64,000 nt of DNA from DATDIC01 sp963777625 (GCA_963777625.1 CAVZRO010000011.1:310001-374000); one strand, 5' to 3'. Positions 44,342 through 52,850 are shown, counted from the first letter of the stretch. Notes: generated by a model not told the origin, from the letters alone. Program-made: numbers and translations.

Positions 44342-46231
44342 ATGAGCGGGAGTGTCAGCCTCGATCACTTTGTGAAGGTCCTCAGCGGAGGCCTCATTGT
44401 TACTGATGCCCTGCTCGCGATGCGCAACAGCAAGGTGCAGGAGGTGCAGGACGAGTTGTCTGCCGAAATCGGTCGCCTGACGAAGGTCGGTCTGCACAGC
44501 GGGGAGCTGTCCCACGTCGCCGACGAACTGGAAGAGGCGCGGCAGACCGCCATGCGCAGAGGCGATAATCGAGCGAAGGCGGACGCGCTGGAGCGGGTGA
44601 AGACGGCTGGTCGGACGGTCGTCGGCGATGCGCGCAAAAAAGTGGACCGCCACCTGGCCGATCAGCAATCGTACCTGGACAAGCAGCAAGCGGCGCGCGC
44701 GGCGATAGAAGCGGCGCAGGGCGCGGTGGAGCGGATCGACCACCAGCCGTCTCTAGAGCAGCTCGACGGGAAGCTGCGGGTGTTACAGCAGCTGTTCATC
44801 AAACTGAGCTCGACCGACGACGTCGATCTTTTGCAGAATCATGCGCGGGAACTCGAAAATTGCGCGCTGGAGGCGAGCAGGCTCGGCGCCGCTGCGGCGG
44901 GGGCGAAGCCCGCGGCCGGGCGTGGTGGCGCGTCGAAGCCACGCGGGGTCACCCTCGGCACGCGGGCGCCAGCCGACACTGCCCAACCCACTCAGCCACC
45001 GGCCACCGAAGCGAAACCGCCGCGCGGCATCGCTCTCGGCACGTCGACGCCGGCCGATGCTGCCACGCCCACGCGGCGCGGTACCTCCGTCGGCACGTCG
45101 ACGCCGGCCGATGCTGCCCAGTCCAGCCAGCCACCCGCCACCAAAGCAAAACCGCCGCGCGGCATCGCTCTCGGCACGTCGACGCCGGCCGGCGCTGCCA
45201 CGCCCACGCAGCGCGGTACCTCCGTCGGCACGTCGATGCCGGCCGATGCTGCCCAACCCACTCAGCCACCGACCACCGAAGCAAAACCGCCGCGCGGCAT
45301 CGCTCTCGGCACGTCGACGCCGGCCGATGCTGCCCAGCCCAGCCAGCCACCCACCACAGAAGCAAAACCGCCGCGTGGTACCGCCGTCGGCACGTCGACG
45401 CCGGCCGACACTGCCATGCCCACGCAGCCCGCTCAGCCACCCGCCACTGAAGCAACACCGCCCGACGAAAGCATCCCTGGAACGGCAGCGCCGCCCGATG
45501 CAGCCACGCCCGCCCACCCACCCGCCGACATCGTTGCAACCCCCACCGACGTGACGGGCGCCCCAGCAAAGCCCCTCGCTCAGCAACTCCGCGACGATCC
45601 GAACGCGGCCAAGATGGAGCTGCTCAATCGCGGTATGGACAGGTCGAAGTTCGAGAGCAGGCATTTCGCTGCGTCTGCGCAAGCCGAGGCCGACAACGAA
45701 GATATCAGTAATCTCAGCGAGGGCGAAGTGGTTGCCTTATACTCATATACAACTGAAGATTATACAAACATGAATAGAGTCGAAATCAACAAGAGAAAGA
45801 AACCTGGAACAGAAATACCTATTGTCGACATAGACCCCGTTTCTGGGAAAACATGCGAGCAGAGGCCAGACGTGCTGGAGGTTCTTAACGAGGTCACCAA
45901 GATCGGACTTTCCAAGCTGCGCCCCCTGGGTGAAACTACGACCAGACGTGGCGAACGAGATTGGGATGGGTGGGAGGAGGTCTACGTCAAGGATCAGACC
46001 TTCAAGTGTCAGGGATTTTGGAGCACTACGACCGCCAAGCCATTCCCCGGCAAACTGCAAATCACCATTACTGGCCGTGGCGGGAAAAAGGTCTCGCATC
46101 TGTCACAATATGCCGCCGAGGATGAGGTCCTTTACCAACCCGACACAGAGTTCAGGGTCGTGGATCGGCAGGATGAACGCGATTCCGCTGGTGGCTTGAC
46201 CCAATCCCTCATCGTTGTGGTTGAAGTGTAA
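44342..46231 (+). CDS. Putative ADP-ribosyltransferase toxin with coiled-coil N-terminus and repeat linker
   Basis: 629 aa, three parts. Residues 1-190 are helical and charged (coiled-coil-like, ELEEARQTAMRRGDNRAKAD). Residues 200-400 are a Pro/Thr/Ala linker of repeated K-P-P-R-G-I-A-L-G-T-S-T-P-A-D-A-A units. Residues about 463-629 form an R-S-E-type ADP-ribosyltransferase: strand LYSYTTEDYTNMNR, candidate NAD-binding Arg at R535/R536 (TTTRRGERD), S-T-T at S561 (GFWSTTTAKPF), and the ExE motif E593-D-E595 in AAEDEVLYQPDTEFRVV. The last domain is visibly AT-rich compared with the rest. No signal peptide. The stop overlaps the start of an ADP-ribosylglycohydrolase. Domain assignment is by motif reading only. 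Confidence 0.82.
   Translation: MSGSVSLDHFVKVLSGGLIVTDALLAMRNSKVQEVQDELSAEIGRLTKVGLHSGELSHVADELEEARQTAMRRGDNRAKADALERVKTAGRTVVGDARKKVDRHLADQQSYLDKQQAARAAIEAAQGAVERIDHQPSLEQLDGKLRVLQQLFIKLSSTDDVDLLQNHARELENCALEASRLGAAAAGAKPAAGRGGASKPRGVTLGTRAPADTAQPTQPPATEAKPPRGIALGTSTPADAATPTRRGTSVGTSTPADAAQSSQPPATKAKPPRGIALGTSTPAGAATPTQRGTSVGTSMPADAAQPTQPPTTEAKPPRGIALGTSTPADAAQPSQPPTTEAKPPRGTAVGTSTPADTAMPTQPAQPPATEATPPDESIPGTAAPPDAATPAHPPADIVATPTDVTGAPAKPLAQQLRDDPNAAKMELLNRGMDRSKFESRHFAASAQAEADNEDISNLSEGEVVALYSYTTEDYTNMNRVEINKRKKPGTEIPIVDIDPVSGKTCEQRPDVLEVLNEVTKIGLSKLRPLGETTTRRGERDWDGWEEVYVKDQTFKCQGFWSTTTAKPFPGKLQITITGRGGKKVSHLSQYAAEDEVLYQPDTEFRVVDRQDERDSAGGLTQSLIVVVEV
44939..45540 (+). repeat. In-frame tandem repeats, 81-bp and 54-bp units alternating
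   Basis: Within the ADP-ribosyltransferase gene. The GCRAAACCGCCGCGYGG unit starts at 45011, 45146, 45281 and 45362, i.e. spacings of 135, 135 and 81 bp. The 135-bp period is an 81-bp unit (27 codons) plus a 54-bp unit (18 codons) that both contain GGCACGTCGACGCCGGCCGA. All units keep frame, and the translation is a Pro/Thr-rich flexible linker. Such tracts are prone to length change. Confidence 0.9.
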
Positions 46232-47358
46232 TGAGCGGCCCTTCGATTGACGACTCTGATCCGGTCAAGATCGCTCGAAAACTGCAGGTCTACGCGCATC
46301 TGCTGCCCCCGGCCTCGCCGACGATGACAGCGAAGATGCTGAGCGGCCAGCCCGATGCTGGCGCAGGCCGTGGCGGGGGCCGGGGCAAGGCGGATGCGCC
46401 GGCGGCTGTCGTGCCTGCTCTTCCGGGCCCAACATGGCCGGCGCTCGATCCGGCAGCGGCGCGCGATCGGGCAGTCGGCTGCCTGCTCGGGCTCGCGGTC
46501 GGTGACGCGATCGGCACAGCCGTCGAGTTCAAACCCCGCGACAGCTTCGCTCCGCTGACCGATATGGTCGGCGGCGGCCCCTTCGGCCTCGCCCCCGGCG
46601 AGTGGACCGACGACACGACCATGGCACTCTGTTTGGCCGAATCGCTGCTGGCCAAGGGCACGGTCGATCCGGCCGACCTGATGACCCGCTTCGCCGGCTG
46701 GCTGCAACGTGGCGAGAATACCGTGTCGGGTCGCTGCTTCGACATCGGCGCAACCACGCGTGCCGCCATCGAGTCGTTCATCGCTGACGGCAACCCGGCG
46801 GCGGGGAGCCACCACGCCAGCGCCGCCGGCAATGGTTCGTTGGTGCGGCTGGCACCGCTGGCGATCTTCGCGGCCGGCGACCGCGCACTCGCTGAACTTT
46901 TGGCCGGCAAACAGTCCCGCACCACCCACGCGGCGCTCGAGGTGATCGGTTCCTGCCGGCTGTTCACCGACATGCTGATCGACGCTCTGACGGGCGCCGA
47001 CAAGGCAGGCGCCCTGCGCCAGCGCGTGATGGCGCTGGCGCCCAAGGTGCTGTTCATCTCGGCCGGCGAGTACAAAGACAAGACACGCGACCAGATCGGT
47101 TCCAGCGGCTATGTCGTGCATACGCTGGAGGCGGCGCTGTGGTCGGTGTGGCAGACCGATAATTTCCGCGACGCGGTGCTGACGGCCGCCAATCTCGGGG
47201 ATGATGCGGACAGCGTGGGCGCCGTCGCCGGACAGCTGGCCGGGGCGCTTTATGGGGCAAAGGGAATTCCGGCCGATTGGCTGGCAAAGCTGGCGTGGCG
47301 CGATCGCATCGAAAAGCTCGCGAACGAGTTGTTCGACCGCAGTCGGGCTGGCCCTTGA
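46231..47358 (+). CDS. ADP-ribosylglycohydrolase (DraG/ARH family), putative immunity protein
   Basis: 375 aa. After a 75-residue Ala/Gly-rich leader comes GCLLGLAVGDAIGTAVEFKP, then the di-metal motif WTDDTTMALCLAESL (D127, D128, T129) and the second metal motif NLGDDADSVGAVAGQLAGAL (D324, D325, D327). All expected Mg ligands are present, so it should remove ADP-ribose from modified targets. Its ATG overlaps the ADP-ribosyltransferase stop by one base (TAATG), which couples the two. It ends 3 bp from the convergent tkt stop. The pairing resembles the published Tre1-Tri1 effector/immunity logic (known from Serratia). Confidence 0.9.
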   Translation: MSGPSIDDSDPVKIARKLQVYAHLLPPASPTMTAKMLSGQPDAGAGRGGGRGKADAPAAVVPALPGPTWPALDPAAARDRAVGCLLGLAVGDAIGTAVEFKPRDSFAPLTDMVGGGPFGLAPGEWTDDTTMALCLAESLLAKGTVDPADLMTRFAGWLQRGENTVSGRCFDIGATTRAAIESFIADGNPAAGSHHASAAGNGSLVRLAPLAIFAAGDRALAELLAGKQSRTTHAALEVIGSCRLFTDMLIDALTGADKAGALRQRVMALAPKVLFISAGEYKDKTRDQIGSSGYVVHTLEAALWSVWQTDNFRDAVLTAANLGDDADSVGAVAGQLAGALYGAKGIPADWLAKLAWRDRIEKLANELFDRSRAGP

Positions 47359-47361
47359 CGG

Positions 47362-49398
47362 TCAGCCCAGCCGCTTCTTCACCGCAGCCACGACAGCCTC
47401 TGACGTGATGCCGAAATTCTTGTACACGTCCTGCCAGGGACCGGACGCCCCATAGCTCGTCATTCCGATGAACACCCCGTCTGGCCGCAGCCAGCGCTCC
47501 CACCCGAACGGCGAAGCCGCTTCAATTCCGATCCGCGGGGCACCACCCAGGACCTCGGCCCGGTATTCTTCGGTCTGCTGGGCGAACAGTTCCCAGCACG
47601 GCAGCGAGACGACGGCGACCGTGATCCCGTCCTTCCCCAGCATGTCACGCGCTTCCATCGCAATCGCGACCTCGGTGCCGGTGCCGATCACGGTTGCCTG
47701 GCGCGGCCCCTCGGCTTCGGCGATCACGTAGCCGCCGCGCGCGCAGCGATTCTCGGTGACGTCGGTGCGCATCGCCGGTACCGCCTGGCGGCTGAGGACC
47801 AGCAGGCTCGGCCCGTCGGTGCGGCGGATTGCCAGTTCCCAGCACTCGGCGGTCTCCATGGCATCGCCGGGGCGGAACACGTTCACGTTCGGCATCGCCC
47901 GCAGGCTGGCGAGATGCTCGACCGGCTGGTGCGTCGGCCCGTCTTCCCCGAGCCCAATCGAATCATGCGTCAGCACGTGGATCACTCGCTGGCGCATGAT
48001 GGCACCGAGGCGAATCGCTGGACGCATGTAGTCGGTGAAGACGAAGAACGTGCCGGTGTACGGGATCAGTCCGCCATGCACGGCCATGCCGTTGGCCGCG
48101 GCGGCCATCCCGTGCTCGCGGATGCCATAATGGATATAGCGGCCGGAATAGTTGCCGGGCGTGACCGTGCCCATCGACTTCACGAAGGTCAGGTTCGAGC
48201 CGGTGAGGTCGGCGGAGCCTCCGACCAGTTCGGGCGTGGCCGGCACCAGTGCGTCCAGCACCTTCTGGCTGGCCGCGCGGGTGGCGAGTTTCGGCTTGGT
48301 CTCGGCAATGTCCTGCTTCAGCGCGGCGACGGCTTCGTGCCAGGTCTCCGGCAGCTTGCCGGCAGTCGCGCGTTCGAAATCCGCCCGCAGATTGTGGCGC
48401 GCCAGGCGCTTCAGCCAGGCCCGGCGCGCGCCCGCGCCGCGCTGGCCGGCTTGGCGCCACCGCTCGATCAGGTCGTCCGGCACGGTGAAAGCTGGTTCGT
48501 GCCAGCCGAGCGCCTGTTTCGCGCCGGCGGCTTCCTTGGCGCCCAGCGCAGAGCCGTGCACCGCCGAGGTGCCCGCCTTGGTCGGCGCGCCCAGGCCGAT
48601 GATCGTGCGGCAGGCGATCAGCGTCGGCTTCTTCGAGCGGACCGCGAAGGACAGGGCCGCCGCGATCTGCGCCGGATCGTGCCCATCGACTTCCTTGGTG
48701 GCCCACCCTTCGGCGGCAAACCGCTTCAGCGTGTCCTCGCTGCGCGCCAGGGCGGTATCGCCGTCGATCGAGACGTGATTGTTGTCCCAGAGCCAGGTCA
48801 GCTTCTCCAGCCGCAGATGGCCGGCAATGCCGATCGCCTCGTGGCTGATCCCTTCCATCAGGTCGCCATCGGAGCAGATTACCCAAGTGCGGTGATCCAC
48901 CAGGGATTTGCCGAACCGGGCGGCCAGCATGCGCTCGGCCAAGGCCATGCCGACGGACGTGCCGATCCCCTGCCCGAGCGGGCCGGTGGTGGTTTCGATG
49001 CCCGGCGCCTCGCCCAATTCCGGGTGCCCCGCGGCCGGCGAATGGAGCTGGCGGAAATGCCTGATATCATCAAGGCTTAATCCTTCCACCCCGCTCAGAT
49101 AGAGCAGCGCGTAGAGCAGCATGGACCCGTGCCCGGCCGACAGCACGAAGCGGTCGCGGTCGGGCCAATGCGGGTCCGCGGCGTCGAATTTCAGGAACCG
49201 CGTCCATAGCACGGTGGCCACGTCCGCCATGCCCATCGGCATGCCCGGATGGCCGGAATTGGCGGCTTCCACGGCATCGATGGCCAGCGCGCGGATGGCA
49301 TTGGCCATGCGCCACGCGGGGGTGGACGGGCGGGCGAGGATGACCGCCTGCTGGGCCAGGGCCGGATTGTCCCCATGAAGATCGACGACGTCCGCCAT
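47362..49398 (-). CDS. tkt: Transketolase
   Basis: 678 aa. Thiamine-diphosphate motif TWVICSDGDLMEGISHEAIG…LWDNNHVSIDG, N-terminal IDAVEAANSGHPGMPMGMAD, the middle pyrimidine-binding GGSADLTGSNLTF and HDSIGLGEDGPTHQPVEHLA. It shuttles two-carbon units in the pentose phosphate or Calvin cycle. The ATG at 49398 is preceded by GGAGGT; the frame is open further upstream but that part does not resemble transketolase. Confidence 0.96.
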   Translation of the reverse strand: MADVVDLHGDNPALAQQAVILARPSTPAWRMANAIRALAIDAVEAANSGHPGMPMGMADVATVLWTRFLKFDAADPHWPDRDRFVLSAGHGSMLLYALLYLSGVEGLSLDDIRHFRQLHSPAAGHPELGEAPGIETTTGPLGQGIGTSVGMALAERMLAARFGKSLVDHRTWVICSDGDLMEGISHEAIGIAGHLRLEKLTWLWDNNHVSIDGDTALARSEDTLKRFAAEGWATKEVDGHDPAQIAAALSFAVRSKKPTLIACRTIIGLGAPTKAGTSAVHGSALGAKEAAGAKQALGWHEPAFTVPDDLIERWRQAGQRGAGARRAWLKRLARHNLRADFERATAGKLPETWHEAVAALKQDIAETKPKLATRAASQKVLDALVPATPELVGGSADLTGSNLTFVKSMGTVTPGNYSGRYIHYGIREHGMAAAANGMAVHGGLIPYTGTFFVFTDYMRPAIRLGAIMRQRVIHVLTHDSIGLGEDGPTHQPVEHLASLRAMPNVNVFRPGDAMETAECWELAIRRTDGPSLLVLSRQAVPAMRTDVTENRCARGGYVIAEAEGPRQATVIGTGTEVAIAMEARDMLGKDGITVAVVSLPCWELFAQQTEEYRAEVLGGAPRIGIEAASPFGWERWLRPDGVFIGMTSYGASGPWQDVYKNFGITSEAVVAAVKKRLG

Positions 49399-49597
49399 GA
49401 GACCTCCTGCTCGGTCGGACGGGTGATAAGGCACAGCCTGTGCATCGCGGCAAGGTGGGCGGTTGGGCGATCGCCGGAGATGGTGACACCATGTCTGCGC
49501 CATCGCCCGCTTTGAACCTCCAGAGTAGCTGGCGCCACCGCTTCCCGATACCGCTGACGACAGATGAGCTCGCGCGAAGGCTTTGGCCGTTGAGTTT

Positions 49598-49616
49598 TGT
49601 ACCGATGGGTGGTACA
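49598..49616. promoter_or_regulatory. Inverted repeat upstream of higBA, probable operator
   Basis: TGTACC-N7-GGTACA at 49598-49616, 24 bp before the toxin start. HigA antitoxins autoregulate through such sites, so this is the likely operator (inference). Confidence 0.6.
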
Positions 49617-49640
49617 TAGATACGCAAACGGGGCCGCCGT

Positions 49641-49937
49641 ATGATCGCGAGCTTTCGGGATGAATGGCTGGGCGCCTTCTTCGTCGAGGATATCCGCTCT
49701 CGGAACATCCCAGCCGATCTCGAAAGCCGCCTCTTTCGCAAGCTCCAGATGATCGACGACGCGACGACCGATCAGGACTTGCGCGTGCCGCCCAGCAATC
49801 ATTTCGAGAAGCTGCGCGGCACCCTGGCGGGGTTCCATTCGATCCGCGTCAACCAGCAATGGCGGCTGGTGTTCCGATGGGACGGCCGCCGCGGTGAGGC
49901 GGAAGGCGTCTATCTCGACGACCACAGCTACAGGTGA
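49641..49937 (+). CDS. higB: RelE/HigB-type toxin of a toxin-antitoxin pair
   Basis: 98 aa. FRDEWLGAFFVEDIRSRNIP…LESRLFRKLQMIDDATTDQD followed by FEKLRGTLAGFHSIRVNQQW RLVF, the conserved HigB core with the Arg/Trp residues of ribosome-dependent mRNA interferases. Order toxin-then-antitoxin is typical of higBA. The antitoxin begins 13 bp downstream. Confidence 0.93.
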   Translation: MIASFRDEWLGAFFVEDIRSRNIPADLESRLFRKLQMIDDATTDQDLRVPPSNHFEKLRGTLAGFHSIRVNQQWRLVFRWDGRRGEAEGVYLDDHSYR

Positions 49938-49950
49938 AGCGAGGCGAACC

Positions 49951-50256
49951 ATGCTGACGACGAAGCGCAAGCCGGCCACGGTCGGCGAGATTTTGGCGGA
50001 GGAGTTCATGCGGCCCCTCGGCTTGACCCAGGCGGCTCTTGCCGAGGCGATGGGCGTGCAGCGCAAACACGTCAACGAATTGTGCAACGACCGCCGGAAC
50101 GTGACGGCGGCGACAGCCCTCATCCTGGCGCGCGTGTTCGGCAACAGCGCAGATTTCTGGCTGAACGTGCAGCGGCGCAGTGACCTGTGGGAAGCGATGC
50201 ACAGTCCTAAAGAGCGGGAGCGGATCGAGCGCGCGCGTCCGCTCAGGGCCGCCTGA
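49951..50256 (+). CDS. higA: HigA-type antitoxin, XRE helix-turn-helix
   Basis: 101 aa. HTH: VGEILAEEFMRPLGLTQAAL AEAMGV, then RKHVNELCNDRRNVTAATAL and ILARVFGNSADFWLNVQRRS, the HigA family signature. It neutralises HigB and represses the operon. GAGG precedes the ATG at 49951. Confidence 0.94.
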   Translation: MLTTKRKPATVGEILAEEFMRPLGLTQAALAEAMGVQRKHVNELCNDRRNVTAATALILARVFGNSADFWLNVQRRSDLWEAMHSPKERERIERARPLRAA

Positions 50257-50468
50257 TGCCCAGGATCGGCTACGCCCGGCGTTCGGATCTCTGTTCTGAA
50301 GTGGCGGATCGCCGGAGATGCCGGCCGGCTGGTGTTCATCGGGTCCCTTGCGCCGGGCGACCCCGGCATTTATAGACCGCGGCCGTTCCGCACGCGCCCG
50401 GGCCTGGAAGGGCATGCCCGGCCGTGACGCTCGCCTGTCTGGCGGGCTGCAATGATAAGGAGAATGAA

Positions 50469-50672
50469 ATGCCCAAACTGAAGACCAAGTCGTCGGTCAA
50501 GAAGCGGTTCAAGATAACCGCGACCGGCAAGGTGAAGGCCGGCCCTGGCATGAAGCGCCATGGGCTTATCAACCGCACGCAGAAAGCCAAGCGTGCAAAC
50601 CGGCGCATGCAGGTCCTCACGCCGATGGACGCGCGCACCGTGAAGCAGTGGGCGCCCTACGGGCTGGATTGA
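50469..50672 (+). CDS. rpmI: 50S ribosomal protein L35
   Basis: 67 aa: MPKLKTKSSVKKRFKITATG and the basic body KRHGLINRTQKAKRANR. The RBS AAGGAG lies eight bases upstream. Followed by rplT after 15 bp. The usual upstream partner infC is not in this window, and pheST do not follow. Confidence 0.97.
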   Translation: MPKLKTKSSVKKRFKITATGKVKAGPGMKRHGLINRTQKAKRANRRMQVLTPMDARTVKQWAPYGLD

Positions 50673-50687
50673 AGGAGCAATAGCGCC

Positions 50688-51044
50688 ATGGCACGCGTCA
50701 AGCGGGGCACCACCACCCATGCCCGCCACAAGAAGGTCTTGCAACAATCGAAGGGCTTTTACGGCCGGACCTCGACCACCTATCGGGCGGCGCTGGAGCG
50801 GCTGGAGAAGTCGCTGCAATATGCCTATCGGGACCGCCGTAACCGCAAGCGCGACTTCCGTGGGTTATGGATCCAGCGCATCAACGCCGCCGTGCGCGAG
50901 CATGGCATGACCTATAGTCGTTTCATCGACGGGTTGAACAAGGCGGGGATCGAGATCGACCGGAAAGTGCTGGCCGCGATCGCCTATGACGACGCGGCGA
51001 GCTTCGCCGAAATCGTGAAGAAGGCACAGGCGGCGCTGGGATAG
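50688..51044 (+). CDS. rplT: 50S ribosomal protein L20
   Basis: 118 aa: MARVKRGTTTHARHKKVLQQ SKGF, RDRRNRKRDFRGLWIQRINA and the C-terminal helix KVLAAIAYDDAASFAEIV. Assembly protein of the large subunit. Co-transcribed with rpmI. Confidence 0.98.
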   Translation: MARVKRGTTTHARHKKVLQQSKGFYGRTSTTYRAALERLEKSLQYAYRDRRNRKRDFRGLWIQRINAAVREHGMTYSRFIDGLNKAGIEIDRKVLAAIAYDDAASFAEIVKKAQAALG

Positions 51045-51073
51045 GGTCGTTCACCGGTCGGCGCGAGGGCGGG

Positions 51074-52156
51074 TCACACCGCGTCGTAGTCGATCGTCAC
51101 GCGCGGCGTGACCGGGTGCGACTGGCAGGTGAGCACATAGCCGGCTTCCGTCTCCCACGGTTCCAGCGAGTAGTTCACGGTCATTTCCACCCGACCTTCG
51201 AGCAATCGCGCGCGGCAGGTGCAGCACATGCCGCCCTTGCACGAATAGGGCAGGTTGAGTCCGGCGCGCAGACCGGCATCGATGATGGCTTCGCCGTCCG
51301 CCACCGGGAAACTGGTGCGGGTGCCCTCGAACACCACTGTTGCTTCCGCCGCGGCGGCGGGGGCGGCAACCTTCACCGACTGATCCGCTGGCGGACCCGC
51401 AGGGCGCCCGCCGACCCCCGGCGTGAACCGCTCCACATGCACCTGCAAGCGGCTCAGGCCGCCGTCGAGCAGCACTTTTTCCAGCCCCTCGATCATCGGC
51501 TGCGGGCCGCAAACGAATGCATGGGCGACCGGGCGCGGCACCATCGTTTGCATCAGCGCCGCGACCCGCCCAGCATCCAGGCGCCCGTTCAGCGCCGGGA
51601 TATCCTGCCGCTCCCGCGACAGCACGTGGAACACCGAGAGGCGGGACAGATAGCGGTCCTTCAGGTCCTCCAGCACCTCGCGAAAGATGATCGAGCCCAC
51701 CGTGCGGTTGCCGTAGAACAGCAGGAATTCCCCGCTCTCCCGCGACAGCACCGTCTTCAGGATGGACATCACCGGCGTGATGCCGGAGCCGGCGGCGAAG
51801 CCGACCATCAGGCGGGTGGCGCCGGGCTCGATCGGCACGCCGAAGCGGCCGTCCGGCGTCATCACATCCAGCGCGTCGCCGGGATGGAGGTGGCGGTGCG
51901 CCCAGCGGGAGAAGGCGCCGTTGTCCAGCAGGCGGATCGCGACACGCAACTCGTTGTCGTCCAGACCGGAGCAGATCGAGTAGGAGCGCCGTAGTTCTTC
52001 ACCATCCAGGACGGTCCTCAACGTGAGGTACTGGCCCGGCGAGAAGCGGTAGGCAGCCCGGAGCGGTTCGGGCACGGTAAAGGCGATGGACAGGCAGTCC
52101 GGTGTTTCACCGCGGATATCGGCGATGCGCAGGCGGTGAAAGCGTGGGCGGGGCAT
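51074..52156 (-). CDS. paaE: PaaE-type flavin/[2Fe-2S] oxidoreductase
   Basis: 360 aa. FAD-binding R-x-Y-S in EELRRSYSICSG, NAD-binding LMVGFAAGSGITPVMSILK T, HAFVCGPQPMIEGLEKVL, then a plant-type ferredoxin domain with Cys in NLPYSCKGGMCCTCRARLLEG and a last Cys in GYVLTCQSHPVTPRVTIDYD. This is the reductase architecture of phenylacetyl-CoA epoxidase. No paaABCD genes are nearby, so it may serve another oxygenase. Symbol by resemblance. Confidence 0.88.
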   Translation of the reverse strand: MPRPRFHRLRIADIRGETPDCLSIAFTVPEPLRAAYRFSPGQYLTLRTVLDGEELRRSYSICSGLDDNELRVAIRLLDNGAFSRWAHRHLHPGDALDVMTPDGRFGVPIEPGATRLMVGFAAGSGITPVMSILKTVLSRESGEFLLFYGNRTVGSIIFREVLEDLKDRYLSRLSVFHVLSRERQDIPALNGRLDAGRVAALMQTMVPRPVAHAFVCGPQPMIEGLEKVLLDGGLSRLQVHVERFTPGVGGRPAGPPADQSVKVAAPAAAAEATVVFEGTRTSFPVADGEAIIDAGLRAGLNLPYSCKGGMCCTCRARLLEGRVEMTVNYSLEPWETEAGYVLTCQSHPVTPRVTIDYDAV

Positions 52157-52199
52157 GCTCGGGTTGTGTCCTGCGTTTGCCGGGCACAAGCTTAGCGGC

Positions 52200-52616
52200 A
52201 TGCGACAGGCGGTGCACCGGATCAGCGTCGATACGGCAGGGCGGACGTTTACCGACGTGACCGCGGCGCTCGGCGAATGGATCGCCGGCGAGGGGTTCGT
52301 GACCGGGCTGCTGACGGTGTGGTGCCGGCACACCTCCGCGAGCCTGGTGGTGCAGGAGAATACCGATCCGGATGTGCGGGCCGACCTGGAGGCGTTCTTC
52401 CGCCGGCTGGTGCCGGAAGGGGCGCTGTATCGGCACAGCGACGAAGGGCCGGACGACATGCCAGCGCATATCCGCGCGGCGCTGACGCTGACGCAGGTGT
52501 CGATTCCGATCGAGCATGGGCGGCTGGCGCTGGGCGCCTGGCAGGCGGTGTATTTGTTCGAGCATCGGGCGGCGCGGCACCGGCGGGAACTGGTCCTGCA
52601 CCTGATCGGGGAATGA
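52200..52616 (+). CDS. YjbQ/UPF0047 family protein
   Basis: 138 aa. The conserved core LTVWCRHTSASLVVQENTDP DVRADLEAFF, HSDEGPDDMPAHIRAALT and LALGAWQAVYLFEHRAARHR is that of the UPF0047 family, described as having weak thiamine-phosphate synthase activity. A single-domain soluble trimeric protein in structures of the family. It is divergent from paaE, 43 bp apart. Confidence 0.93.
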   Translation: MRQAVHRISVDTAGRTFTDVTAALGEWIAGEGFVTGLLTVWCRHTSASLVVQENTDPDVRADLEAFFRRLVPEGALYRHSDEGPDDMPAHIRAALTLTQVSIPIEHGRLALGAWQAVYLFEHRAARHRRELVLHLIGE

Positions 52617-52758
52617 TAACAGTCTGCAGTATGAAGCCGACTTGGCGGCCTGATGTGATACCCGACGAGTCAGTGTCCACGGCGGTTGGTCATGGCGAGG
52701 CCGACGATCAGGCAGCATCCGCTTGCTGAAACCGACCTGACAACCTGCCCGACGCGAC

Positions 52759-52780
52759 CGAACGAGAGCATTCTCGTTCG
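52759..52780. promoter_or_regulatory. 22-bp inverted repeat upstream of the NRAMP gene
   Basis: CGAACGAGA-GCAT-TCTCGTTCG, a perfect 9-bp inverted repeat with a 4-nt centre, 70 bp before the transporter start. It may be an operator for a metal-responsive regulator or an RNA hairpin. No other feature is seen in 52617-52850. Confidence 0.55.
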
Positions 52781-52850
52781 ATGTTGATCCACGTTGCGCC
52801 GCCCTTCATCTTATTATCGTTTGGTTCCCGTCTCCACCCGGAGCATTGCA

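Noticed and set aside
44342..44938. N-terminus of the toxin as a membrane or secretion domain
   Set aside because: No hydrophobic helix long enough and no signal peptide; the pattern is a soluble charged coiled coil.
50257..50468. L20-binding leader or autoregulatory RNA before rpmI
   Set aside because: No structure resembling the L20 binding site could be recognised by eye, and infC, which usually lies in the operon, is absent.
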